64,000 nt of DNA. Origin: Megascapheus bottae. Taxonomy: Eukaryota > Chordata > Mammalia > Rodentia > Geomyidae. The notes under the pieces were generated by a model. That model was not told the origin of the DNA. It was given only the letters and a program-made list of their open reading frames with translations, and ran no database searches. The stretch is from positions 48,253,358-48,317,357 of the forward strand of contig JANJXV010000004.1 in the NCBI GenBank assembly GCA_024803745.1, written 5' to 3'. Every line of letters begins with the position of its first letter. The stretch's first letter is position 1. The translations under genes were made by a program, and so were the position numbers. This document shows positions 34,808 to 45,592 of the stretch, piece by piece.

Positions 34808-35205
34808 TTCCATATATTTTTATTGTAATTAATAGAAGGATTACATTATATTCACCAAATAGAAGGTGCATTACTTCACATACATTGATACCCTTTCTCA
34901 TGTTTTGGTCCCCATTTCCCTCCCACCACCGCTGCCCCTCATCTTGTTTTCCTCCCGAACTCCAAGAAATGTCCAATGAGAGTAAAGCTGCTGAGCTAAC
35001 CACTCAAACAGAAATCAAGGAGTTAAAGAATTCCATACATGTTCTAAAACAAGAGATGCAAGGCATCAAAAATGAGCAATAAGAAGGAAGGGAGATGAAG
35101 AATAAAGTAGAAAGTTTTGATAGCAGGTTAGACAATGCAAAAGAGAGAATTTCTGGAGTTGAAGATAATCTAGTTGTTATAGAGAAAGTACAGAAAATGA
35201 GTCAA
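34808..35205 (-). mobile_element. Rearranged L1: 3' UTR joined to inverted ORF1
   Basis: 34808-34952 is an antisense L1 3' UTR (CATATATTTTTATTGTAATT to TCATCTTGTTTTCCTCCC). At about 34953-34957 it switches to forward ORF1 coiled-coil sequence. The strand switch resembles a 5' inversion, but the missing ORF2 makes an unusually large internal gap. No duplication was found, so two separate insertions remain possible. Confidence 0.6.
34955..35205 (+). pseudogene. L1 ORF1 coiled-coil fragment
   Basis: Frames at 34957-35079 and 35095-35205 encode Glu/Lys-rich heptads, including TQTEIKELKNSIHVLKQEM and SRLDNAKERISGVEDNL, the typical L1 ORF1p coiled coil. A TAA at about 35080 breaks it. There is no RRM or C-terminal domain. 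It is the only ORF1 sequence I recognise in the window. Confidence 0.6.
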
Positions 35206-36710
35206 ACCAAATCTTCATCTTTTAAAAACTTTCCCAGTACCTCATTTGTAATTTCCAGTGATGTTCCTCTTTCTTTATCTTCATAATGTATTCTCTCCTT
35301 TGCTTCAAACTTTTCCATTCATGGAATTAAAAAGGTGAATGTTTCCAATGTGATTGTTTATGTTTTTTTTAAATTTAGGATGAACACTAGCATAACCCAG
35401 ATTTCTACCTCAGCTGTGGCATTCCTTTGAAGATTAATTATAAATCAGACTAATATAATCACAGAAATGATATGATCATTACCCACTTTAATATGGTGAA
35501 TGACTAAAGGAGTTGGGCCTGAATTTAAAATTCTGCAGCTATGTAGTGAGTTATGTTATTTGAATGACCAAAAAACAAATTAAAATTATATAATTGAGAT
35601 ATAGTATAAACTGAAATGAACTGGTTTTCTAGGTATTTTTTCTTCAGTACTTTTACGTTCATTCTCCTGTCCAATACCTGTCTGTGGTATCTGAGCTTAT
35701 ATTCCATATCTGTAGGCTCTTCCTTCATCTTCACTTCATTCTATAAGGTTACTGAAATCAGTTTAGCCATTTGTTTACCTTTTCAGTTTTCATATAGATA
35801 TGTCCTAGAAGAACTAGATGTTTTTGTGATGTCCCCAAGTACTAGGTATTTTCTTCTCAGAGTTCTATCAAGGTATTTACCAGGCAGAAGATATTTTTCC
35901 TGGGAATTTTGGAGGACATGTTAAAATAAAAAAAATCATTTATTCACAGAACACTACATTTAACTTCCTAGTAGCATTTTCTTTTTTCTCATTGCACATG
36001 GATGATGAAGGGGATTTAACTGTGTGGGATAAGCCAGAATCTCAACTGTAATTTTAATTTTTTTTCTCCCCAAAGCTCTTATACATGTTAAGAAGAACAG
36101 AAAAAGTAGATACTGGCATTATACATCTTATGAAAAACTACAAATAACTTTGTACTAGGTAGTTAACATTTGTCTGACAAGATAAATATACTGTACTGAG
36201 AGAGAAAAGTCTTGGGTTGTGTTTTCAGTTAGACCACATTCCTTCAGATTTAAGGAAAGTCAGTTTTGCCTCTCCAGCATTAATATTTTTATTTCTAAAA
36301 TAAATTTAAACAGTTGATAAATTTCCAAAGATATAACTTTGCCCTGCTTTACAGATCTTATTTCAGGGCACATAGAACTTTCCTTCCAAGTTTGTGACCT
36401 TTTTGGTTTACTTAATATAGTATTCCCTTCTAAGATGTTCAATAGTTCCTTTGCCATTTTAAAGTATTTTTTTAAATTTTAGAATACATAGGCTTGTGTG
36501 AGGAAAAATATTATTTACAGAATATCAATTTCTACAACAAAGAACCTAAATATGGAACAATTAAATTTTCTTAGTTCACAAATTCAAAACACTGAACTTC
36601 AGGAACTAGAAAAATAAAAGAAAAAAATTTGCAATGAAAATGATACCTTGAAATATCTTATTGACATTTATTGTCTACCCCAACAGACAAAACATTGAAA
36701 GGCAACTAAA
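35206..36710. other. Unassigned DNA
   Basis: AT-rich with no recognised repeat. The 102-codon frame at 35616-35924 is Phe/Ser-rich and looks like chance. No gene evidence. Confidence 0.35.
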
Positions 36711-36912
36711 TGTTCTTTTTTTTTTTGCCAGTTGTGGGCTTGAACTCAGGGCCTGAGCATTGTCCTGGGACTTTTCTCAAGGCTAATGCTCTATCATTTC
36801 AGCCACAGCACCACTTCCAGTTTTTTTCTATGTATATGATACCAAGGAATCGAACCCAGGGCTTTGTACATGCTAGGCAAGCACTCTACCACTAGGCCAA
36901 GCTCCTGGCCCC
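36711..36912 (-). mobile_element. IDL-Geo SINE
   Basis: A T-run, TTGCCAGTTGTGGGCTTGAA, AAGGAATCGAACCCAGGGCT and GGCAAGCACTCTACCACTAG. The antisense B box (GGAATCGAACC) is intact. Confidence 0.92.
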
Positions 36913-37079
36913 AACAAAATCATTTTTAATACTGTATTATATTCTTGAATATTTTTGTTTATCTTTAGAATTAATGTGAAATTTAATATGTAAGGTTAGG
37001 TCAATAGTCTCTAAGTATTCATAAATATTTTTAAGATTGTATGACACTGTAGTCTTTATTTTCAGGTTTCTTCTTCTTC

Positions 37080-37282
37080 TTTTTTTTTTTTTTGCCAGTC
37101 ATGAGGCTTGAACTCAGGGCATGGGCATTGTACTTGGACACTTTTTGGTCAAGGCTAGCACTCTACCACTCAAGCCACAGCTCCACTTCTGGCTTTTTCT
37201 GCGTATGTGATACCGAGGAATCTAATCCAGGACTTTGTGCATGCTAGGAGAGCACTCTACCACTAGGCTATCACTCCTGGCC
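37080..37282 (-). mobile_element. IDL-Geo SINE
   Basis: A T-run, GCCAGTCATGAGGCTTGAAC, CACTCAAGCCACAGCTCCAC, GATACCGAGGAATCTAATCC and GAGCACTCTACCACTAGGCT. Confidence 0.9.
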
Positions 37283-38230
37283 ACAGTTTTTAACAATTAA
37301 TCACTTGATGAATCAAGTAATAAGCAATTTTTTTCTCAAGGATTTTTTCCAGTATTTTATAAATAACTAATATTGAGGAAATATCAATACTTTTGCCTAA
37401 AAATCCTTCAGTTGAAGTCAGGGATTTGGTGATATTGTAAAGAGTGTGAAGCAGTGGTTAACTGATAGGTACAAAGTACAATGTATTACATACATTAGGA
37501 GCCTGCATGAATAGGATGTTCCTCAGATCCTCCCAGGGCTGTTAAATTTTATTTGGAGGATCAGTGTATCCCTTACAACAACATGGAAGGAGGCATGTAC
37601 AGTTGAATGAACACAGATATCAGGTACAATTTTTTAACTTCCTAAATAACTGATAAACTCTGTAAATAAGAGGGTAGTAAAACTCAGGTATATAACACTT
37701 AGACAAATAAATAAATTGTTACTGGCAAATATAGGGGTCTGGGGTTGCTTCCTATGAAAATCCAATAGCCCTTTCAAGATCTGGCTCATTTTTATGGGGT
37801 ATAGTGGAAGTTGGAAGATTTGAAGTTCTTACCCACCTTTTGATTGATCCTTAATTTCAAAGTCTTTTAATTTTGTCCTTGGGCTGGTTCAAATATGGAC
37901 ACATCTTTTACTGTAGAATCACAATGCTCAAAAGTATTGACTTTTTAAAAACAAAGCTTTACACAAAGTTTACCTCGATGAACTTCCAAATTACTTAAAA
38001 TCACAGAGTTTATTTCCCAGAAGAAAACACAGGGACTATTCCCACTCATGCAATATTCTGGCTTAGTGCCAACTTTCTTATTCCCCTCACTTCTTCCTCT
38101 TTACTTGTCCTATGGCAACATTCTCTGGTTCCTGGTTCATACTTGGAAAATGGCATCTATAAATTTGCTCTGAGTTAGGATTAACTATAATCTTTTTCTT
38201 TGGAAGGCAAGAATATTAAGTGTAGCAGAT
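37283..38230. other. Unassigned single-copy DNA
   Basis: No repeat or long frame recognised. Confidence 0.4.
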
Positions 38231-38233
38231 GTT

Positions 38234-39196
38234 TTACTGTGAGGCCTGCATAGAATTTTTTTTATAAATATTATGCACTGCCTTACTAAAAACTAAGATG
38301 TCAATTACTATTGCGCTCAAAGCTGAGATAAGACTAACACTGAGACCATATTGTAAATGTAAGTGCATACAGACTGTGAAAGTGATCACGGGAGTGAGAT
38401 CTTTCTCTGTCATTGCTTTTGAGAGTGACTTAAAATTATCTTTTGAATCCTCTTTTTTACAGTTCTTGCAGGATTTTTTAGCCTTTTGTTTTTTCTCCCC
38501 AGATGACACACCCCAAATCAGGATTTTTCTTTTGCTCTACTTGTACAGTGATACTTTTAAATGTCATCCTGCCTTTATCCTTTCTCATGGAACTGTTGAG
38601 ATACTTTTAATGAAATGCATTCCTTGTGTTTTTGACCTTTATTTAAATAAAGCACGCTTTAGCATTAAGCCATTAACATTTGTGAAACATCTGTTGCAGC
38701 AATTGCAATTAGATCCTGAATGACTTTTTTAATCATCCTACGTACTGATATCATAGTTGTTGCCAATCTATATATTAGTAACATAAAAAAATCACCTATT
38801 TCTATATCTTTCACATCCCTGCAAATTATGATTTTCTGTGAGCTGAGTAAAGATAGTCTAATCTTAGCAATATCCTTGAGTATATTTAAAGGATCCTTTA
38901 AAATGTCAGCTGAAAGCTCAAACAAAAAGAGAGTTGGAAAAAAAAAACTTTGCCCTACCCTTGTAACGAGAAAAATGCCCAAGAAACTGCAAATTTAGGG
39001 ATTTTCTTGAATCCATATGAGAATGGAGGTTGTAGAACAAACAATAGCAAAAATAAAAGTGGGCACCAGAGGGAAAGATGTGTTCTTGGAATTTGTGTAC
39101 TTGGACTCAGATGCCATAGAGGCCAGTAGAGATATGTAGCTAAATATTTTTAAAGTATCAAACAAAAAGGACCAAGTGTTATTGTAAGAGTGCAAA
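38234..39196 (-). pseudogene. Unidentified coding-like remnant
   Basis: Three consecutive minus-strand open stretches (39195-38995, 38982-38665 and 38509-38234) are separated by stops or frame changes. The first two contain hydrophobic membrane-like segments, and the third has a Lys-rich region followed by two hydrophobic stretches. Together they could be a decayed processed pseudogene of a membrane protein. I could not name a family. There is no clear A-tail or duplication, and the plus strand is also open at 38298-38723, so chance in AT-rich DNA is a strong alternative. Confidence 0.2.
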
Positions 39197-39286
39197 GCCT
39201 TTGGGGACTAAAGACACAAGGTTATTTTTTTTCTTCTTGTAAGATTTTCTTCCAAAAAAGCCACTAATTGCTCATAGGATAGATTA

Positions 39287-39499
39287 TGTATCTCACTTTG
39301 TTATCTGATTTATTGAATTTATTTGTATTTGGATATTTGAAATTTGATAGGGAAGGGGGGAAAACCAAGACGGGTGGGGGTTGTGGGGGGGGAGGGAAAC
39401 GGGTACCAAGACATGTGAAAGGGTATCAATGTATGTGAATTAATGCACCTTCTATCTGGCAAATATCATGTAACCCTTTTACTAATTACAAAAAAAAAA
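39287..39499 (+). mobile_element. L1 3' UTR only, young subfamily
   Basis: TATCTCACTTTGTTATCTGA, a G-rich tract (about 39352-39398), GAAAGGGTATCAATGTATGT and CCCTTTTACTAATTAC plus an A-tail. It is about 213 bp, truncated inside the 3' UTR, and by eye nearly identical to the tail of 29563-31078. Confidence 0.92.
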
Positions 39500-40200
39500 A
39501 GTCAAAAAAAAATTCCAGAAAAGTTCACTGTCTGTGGCTGTTGAAAGCAGGCGTGATAATTATTGCCACATCTACATCTTCTGTGTTCACTATAGAACAA
39601 ATAATTTAATTGAAACAGGTTTCAATTATTTTCTTGGTCACTGGGGCTTTTGGTGTGAAGCTGTTTGATGATGTTGGGTGATGGATTAGTGGAACCTATC
39701 TCTCTGCAATGGATTTAGCTAGGAGGTAGTACTGTTAAATGCCAATAAAATGTTGCTCCGTAAAATTAATATATGCTAAAGTATGGAAAAATACATATAA
39801 AATGCTAGCTAGCCTACAAAACCACATTTACAGCTTGAAAAAGCAACCAGAAGAATGTGAATGTCATGGCAGTTATTTGTTGTAAGCAGTATTAAGTTTT
39901 TATTTCCCTTCAAATAACTAAGCTGGTGGTGACTGGACTACCTTGACTTTTTGGATGATCGCTCTCAGACCCTTCCTCTAAGCCTACCTGTCAACGAAAC
40001 AACTCATTCTTTGTCAACTGGATGGACTGCTACCATGGCAGCATAATTGCTTTGACTCTCCCAGGACTACTCCTGACTCCACAACTTTTGCTTTTGGAAG
40101 TCCTCCAGTTACAACCATTCCACAAATGTTGCACAGGCTTTAGAAGATTGCATAGGACAAGCTTCTCTGAACTCTAGATAATCCTACCTCTTTTACTTTC
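39500..40200. other. Unassigned single-copy DNA
   Basis: No repeat or coding signal recognised. Confidence 0.4.
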
Positions 40201-41480
40201 ATGTTAAAATGGTCATTTCTGTGTACAGTGGCACCTTGGTCAGTCACCTTTCCATCATTTCCCACCCTCCCCACCAATCTTTCCCCTCCCTCCTTTCCCT
40301 AACCAGTCACATCAAGTTTCCTATTTCTATCTTTACTTAGCTAGACAGATTTTGCTTACAACTCCATTTTCATTCTTGCAGCCCTCTCCAACGATTGTTC
40401 CTTCATTCAAGACATGTTTTGATGTCCTCATATGCATTTTGTTAAGCTGTCTGTTAATTATTAAAAGGGTTACAACATGGAATTTTACTACTTGATATTC
40501 CAGACAGTACTTAGCTTGTCTGTGTAGTGATGCATAGGACCTTGTGTTTTTAAATGAGAGGTTGCATTATGTCTACTATTTTCTTGATCCATTTACTGGT
40601 TGTAGGTCATCTAGGCTGTTTCCACAACTTACTTGACAGTGAATAGGAGTGTGCAGGTGACCTTATTATTCTGACAAACATTCTTTTGTACTAATACCTG
40701 AGATCAGGTAGTTCTATTTTGAGTGTTTTGAGGAGCCTCCACACTGAACTCAACAGTGGTAGCATTCATTTACATTTCCACCAAGAGTGCGTAAGGGTTA
40801 CTTTTGCCCTTCATTCTTGCTAGCATTTATTTTCATGTTCTTGTTGGTGGTTATTCTGACAAGCAGGGGATTGTATCTCAGCATTATTTTGAGTGGTATT
40901 TTATTTATGGCCAAGAATGTGGAGCATTCTTTTATGTTGACCATTTGTACTTCTACTAAGACATTTCTGTTTACTTCCTTTGCACATTTATTAGTTGGGA
41001 ACTTAAACTTTTAATCCTTGTCCTACATATTCTTTTTTCATATATTTTTATTGTAATTAATAGAAGGGTTATATTATATTCACCAGATAGAAGGTGCATT
41101 ACTTCACATACATTGATACCCTTTCTCATGTCATGGTTGCCCTACATATTCTTAAACTTTAGCTTAAACTTTTAATCTGTGTCCCATATATTCTATATAT
41201 TACTTCCTTGTTGGATGTTTTGCTGGCAAAGACTTTTCTCTCATTGTGTAGTATGCCTTGTCAGACTAGTGAATACATCCTTTGATTTCAGTCCAACCAT
41301 TGCTTCTGCTTATTGAATTTTTGGAGTTCTAGTCAGAAAGTTATTTCCCATGTCAATAAGTGCTAGTCTTGTCCCTATTCTACCCTGTAGATGTTTCAGT
41401 GTTTGATATCGTATGCTAAGATTTTAATAAACTATGAATTGATACTAGCATAAAAATTCCTCAGCTGTTGTCATGGAAGT
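40201..41480 (-). mobile_element. Old L1 fragment
   Basis: Antisense ORF2 C-terminal order: TTCTTGATCCATTTACTGGT, GAGGAGCCTCCACACTGAAC, TACATTTCCACCAAGAGTGC, GGATTGTATCTCAGCATTAT. It is split at 41035-41140 by a short younger L1 tail. The left edge is approximate. Confidence 0.6.
41035..41140 (-). mobile_element. Very short L1 3' end insertion (106 bp)
   Basis: Contains only CATATATTTTTATTGTAATT to ACCCTTTCTCATGTCATGG of the L1 3' UTR. The perfect 13-bp duplication CCTACATATTCTT lies at 41022-41034 and 41141-41153. It is inserted into an older L1. Confidence 0.93.
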
Positions 41481-42159
41481 AAGGAGAACATCGCTTTAGT
41501 GAGTTATCATAAAGATTGTGATTGCTTCTTGTGTGAGGCTTATGATTGCTGCCTGGAGGCTAGTAATTGGTGAATCTAGAACTTCTGCACAAGCAAGACT
41601 GTGAGTGGTAGAACTAGAAGCGGGGCACAGGATTACAGGCCCCATTTCTGACTGTATGAATAGGTTGGTTTTCATTCTTTTCAGATTGATTTAGGTTTCT
41701 CTTCTGTGTACACCTTTGGTATTGCAATATTAGACCTTAATAAATCATTTTCCTGGATGGTGAAATTTTGATTCTTGGCAGATATTTGGCAGAATTTGGG
41801 ACACTTATTTGTTGTTCACACCTGCACGTGAGTGGTTCTTACTGACATTTAATGCTATTGACCCAGAATACTGCTGAAATTCTATATTGTTTAAAATATC
41901 CTATAAAAAACTAATTATGGCTTTATATATCCACAATTTTAAAGTTTATTAACCCTGATATATTGAAAAACATATATACCATGCAAGATATAACAGCAAT
42001 TTCACCACTAGACATTAAATCAATAATGGAGAATTAAATGAAAATCCTTTAAATGAAAGTGTAGTGTTTTTGAGTTCATCTACAAATCTGATGCATTTGA
42101 GGAAAGTGCTATTAACCTGAATAGAGAAAGGATTTTGAATTTTTAAAAATCGATGTGGT
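41481..42159. other. Unassigned single-copy DNA
   Basis: No gene or repeat recognised. Confidence 0.4.
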
Positions 42160-42375
42160 AATTAAAGTCAGGGCCTAGCTGTTGCTCCTGATCTTTTCTG
42201 CTGAAGGCTAACAGTCTGCCATTTTGAACCATAGCTCTACTTCTGGTTTTCTGATGATTAGTTGGAGATAAGTCTCATGGATTTTCCTACTTGGGCTGTC
42301 TTCAAACTGTCATCCTTAGATTTCAGCCTCCTGAGTAGCTAGGATTACAGACATGAGCTAGAAGCATCGAGCTGA
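42160..42375 (-). mobile_element. 7SL/B1-like dimeric SINE, diverged
   Basis: CAGGGCCTAGCTGTTGCTCC, GATTAGTTGGAGATAAGTCT, GTCATCCTTAGATTTCAGCC and GTAGCTAGGATTACAGACAT. Confidence 0.75.
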
Positions 42376-42517
42376 ATGATTTTTTTCTTTATCACAGAGA
42401 AGTGGCCAATGCTTGAGGAGACATATACTTTCCCTCATTTGAATATGTACTGAAACATCTTAATACCTCACAGATATACACAATTTTATGTGTCAATCAA
42501 AAATATGCTTACTTAGT

Positions 42518-43238
42518 GGGGGGGGGAAGATGGCGCTGAGACAATAGGGACCCATCCTAGCTGTCTCCCACAAAAAGAGAGAATCAGGGAATCCCAAAAG
42601 CCAACTATCTTAAGAAACTCACAACTTCAAATTCAAGAAGCAACGGAGAAGTACACAAACTGGAATAAAAATCCAGATAAAGCTTATATCCAACTTCCTC
42701 AAAGAATCCAAAATGCGAGGACCCCTCCCTCACACCTCACCGCTGGCTCAAAGGAGGGCATGGGGCTCAGGAAGCCTGGAATTCCAGCAAGCAGTGGAAT
42801 CCAGACACAGGTGGCAGAGAACAGAGGGGAAGCTAACGACTCTCCAGCACCGTGGAGCAGCTCACATAAAACCAAAACAAGTGAGTAGTCCAATGGGTTT
42901 CCCAAACCCATTGGAAAAGCAGAGCTAGTGGTAAGCTACAGAATTTAACCCAGACCCCTCCCACCTCACCCAAGAAAGACTGGCAAGTGCAGGGGGCAAG
43001 GAATTCCGAATCCTATCCCTTCCTACAACAGCCACCTCCCCCAGGTCATTGACTGGAGACTGACAGACTGGCGGGCCCTAAGACCCAGCACCCCACCAAA
43101 GGGGGCGGAGGTATCCCTGCTCCCATCTGCCCAACAGCCTCCTCTCCCAGGCCACTGAAACTGGAGACTGAGGGGCACTAAGAATCTGCCTTCCAACAGC
43201 AGGTGGGGGTGGGTGGAAGTCTGGGAGCCAGCAAAATA
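42518..43238 (+). promoter_or_regulatory. L1 5' UTR (internal promoter region)
   Basis: About 720 bp, GC-richer than the surroundings, starting with a G-run then AAGATGGCG, a YY1-like core in other mammalian L1s. It contains a perfect hairpin at 42890-42914 (CCAATGGGTTT / AAACCCATTGG, 3-nt loop) and a GTGAGT just before it at 42881-42886. Frames on either strand have no known domain. Promoter function is inferred from position and homology. Confidence 0.6.
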
Positions 43239-43239
43239 T

Positions 43240-45003
43240 AACATCCATTCTTGTTTGAAAGCACTAGAAAAAATAGGAATAAGAGATATATGCCTTAAAA
43301 TAATTAAAGCCATATATAACAAACCTACAGCCAGTATTATACTAAATGGTGAAAGACTGGAACCATTTACCTTAAAGTCAGGAACCAGAGAAGGATGCCC
43401 ACTCTCTCCACTTCTCTTTAATATAGTGCTGGAACCCTTAGCCAGAGCAATAAAGCAAGAAAAGGACATCAAGGGGATCCACATAGGGAAAGAAGAAATT
43501 AAACTATCCCAATTCGCAGATGACATGATCTTCTAACTAAATGACCCAATAAGCTCCACTCCCAAACTCCTAGAATTGATAAACCACTTTAGCAAAGTGG
43601 TAGGATACAAAATTAACCTTCAAAAGTCAATAGCCTTCTTGTACACCAACAATACACAAACAGAAGGCCAAATCAAGAAAATGATTCCATTCGCAATAGC
43701 CCCCAAAAGAATAAAACACTTAGGAACTAACTTAACCAAAGATGTAAAGGGATTATTTAATGAAAACTATAAAAGCCTAACAAAAGAAATTAGAGGACAG
43801 TAGGAAATGGAAAGACATCCCATGCTCATGGTTAGGGAGAACCAACATAGTGAAAATGGCTATACTGCCAAAAATTCTTTACTGAAATAGAAGACACAAT
43901 CCAAAAGTTCATATGGAACAAGAAAAGACCTACAATAGCCAAAACAATTATAGGCAAAAAGAGCAAGACTTCAAACTCTACTATAGAGCCATAATAACAA
44001 AAACTGCATGGTAATGGCACAAAAATAGATCAGAAGATCAATGGAACAGAATAGAAGATCCAGAAATAGAACCACATACCTATAGGCAACTTGTATTTGA
44101 CAAAGGTGCCAAAGATATACAGTGGAACAAACACAGTCTATTCAATTATTGGTGCTGGCAAAACTGGGCAGCCACATGCAGAAAACTAAAAATTGACCCT
44201 ATCCTTTCGCCATGCACAAGCATTAACTCAAAGTGGATCGAAGACCTCGATGTCAGAACCGAAATCGTGAATTGCTATATGATAGAGTAGGAGAGACACT
44301 GGAACTCAGGCACAGGCAAAAGATTCCTGAACAGAATTCCAGGGTCACAACAGATTGGAGAGAGACTCGATAAATGGGACTACCTACAAATAAAAAGTTT
44401 CTCAACAGATAAAAGCACAGCCACAAAAGTAGAAAGACAACCAACCAACTGGGAAAAGATATTTACCAATAATACATCAGGCAAATGCTTAATGTCCAGT
44501 ATCTACAGGGAACTCAAGAAACTAATCCTCTCCAAATCCAACAAACCATTCACTAAATGGGCAAGGGAACTAAAGAGAGACTTATCAAAAAAGAGATTAA
44601 AATGGCCGAAAAGCATATGAGAAAATGTTCATCATTCATAGTCATAAAGGAAATGCAAATAAAAACAACCCTAAGATACCACCTTACCCCAAGAAGAATG
44701 GTCAGGATTTTGACCTCAGACAATGACAGATGCTGGCGGGGTTGTGGAGAAAAAGGAACCTTACTACACTGCTGGTGGAATTGTAAACTAGTTCAGCCAC
44801 TCTGGAAAGCAGTGTAGAAGTTTCTTAAAGAACTGATAATTGACCTTCCCTATGATCCCGCCATACCACTTCTGGGCATCTATCCTGAACATTTCCCTGC
44901 ATTTGCAGGGAAGTGGATGAATCTAGAGCAAATCATGTTGAGTGAGACAAGGCAAGACCAAAGGAACAAAAGGCACATGGTATCCTTAATATGTGGCTAT
45001 TAA
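43240..45003 (+). pseudogene. L1 ORF2 remnant: RT core to C terminus
   Basis: The RT palm is readable: [20 protein letters not shown], then the catalytic FADD at about 43519-43530. A TAA follows at 43534-43536 (FADDMIF-stop), and another frame continues at 43576-43803. The C-terminal motif CWRGCGEKGTLLHCWWNC (C-x3-C-x7-H-x4-C) is intact at about 44731-44784. A deletion near 44893 removes the ALFTIAKIWNQP block. It is inactive: no endonuclease, with stops and frameshifts. Confidence 0.85.
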
Positions 45004-45317
45004 ATCCAATCAGTACATGAGTGAGGACTCAATATTTGCATACCCAATGCTATGGACATAGTACTGGAAATATAAACACAGCTACATAGACATAAAAACT
45101 TATGACTCTATAGACATAATGTTTTATTACATTGATTAATATGTATTTATGATATACAAACCCTCAGCCTAATTTTGATTATGTTCTAAAAACTAAGTGC
45201 CAGTGATTGTATATAGAGATTCCCTTCTTGAATACTTGTTTGTTAAACACATCTTTTGAATTATGATGTAAAAATCAATGTTAATAAATTCTTAAAAAAT
45301 AACTTTTTAAGTCCTTT

Positions 45318-45377
45318 CTGTGTGTGTATGTGTTGTATGTGTATGTGTGTGTGCTACTCATGCACACGCACACACAG
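45318..45377. repeat. GT/CA-rich simple repeat
   Basis: Imperfect GTGTGTATGTGTTG units, then a short CACACGCACACACA run, at the tail side of the minus-strand SINE at 45378. Confidence 0.85.
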
Positions 45378-45592
45378 TTATTAGGGCTTTAACTGAGAGC
45401 TTTGTACTCTTACTTGTTTTTCTTGCTCATGTCTGATGCTACATCATTTTAATCACATCCCCAATCTCGCATATTGCTGATCAATTGGACATGGAGTTTC
45501 AAAAACATTCCCACCAGGGCTGGCTTTGAATTGTGAACCTTCTGGTCTCAGTAGTTAGGATTACAGTGTAAGTCACCAGCACTTGACTTCAT
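45378..45592 (-). mobile_element. Old 7SL/B1-like SINE
   Basis: TTATTAGGGCTTTAACTGAG, GCTGGCTTTGAATTGTGAAC and TAGGATTACAGTGTAAGTCA. The middle is strongly diverged. Confidence 0.55.

Larger units (their letters stand above)
42518..45300 (+). mobile_element. Internally deleted L1: 5' UTR joined to RT
   Basis: It opens with a G-run and AAGATGGCGCTGAGAC, the typical 5' end of mammalian L1. A GC-rich 5' UTR runs to about 43238, where sequence jumps to ORF2 just upstream of the RT active site (GCAAAATATAACATCCATTC). ORF1 and the endonuclease half of ORF2 are absent. ORF2 continues to about 45003 with a further deletion near 44893, and the 3' UTR ends AATAAATTCTTAAAAAATAA near 45300. The 3' UTR differs from both other L1 tail types here, so this is a separate lineage. 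No clear duplication was seen. Confidence 0.8.

Noticed and set aside
38298..38998. Plus-strand frames of 141 and 92 codons as a host gene
   Set aside because: They show no recognisable domain, start context or exon signals. The minus strand of the same DNA is equally open, so AT-rich chance is likely.
38234..39196. Naming the remnant as an XPR1/EXS-type phosphate exporter pseudogene
   Set aside because: A few short resemblances were seen by eye, but not enough ordered matches to support the name.
42881..42886. GTGAGT as the splice donor that produced the 5' UTR-RT junction
   Set aside because: The sequence continues about 350 bp past it before the junction, so this GT was not the donor used.
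43023..43526. A 167-codon minus-strand frame in the L1 5' UTR/RT region
   Set aside because: It crosses the 5' UTR-ORF2 junction antisense to the RT and matches no family I know. It is an antisense shadow in GC-rich DNA.
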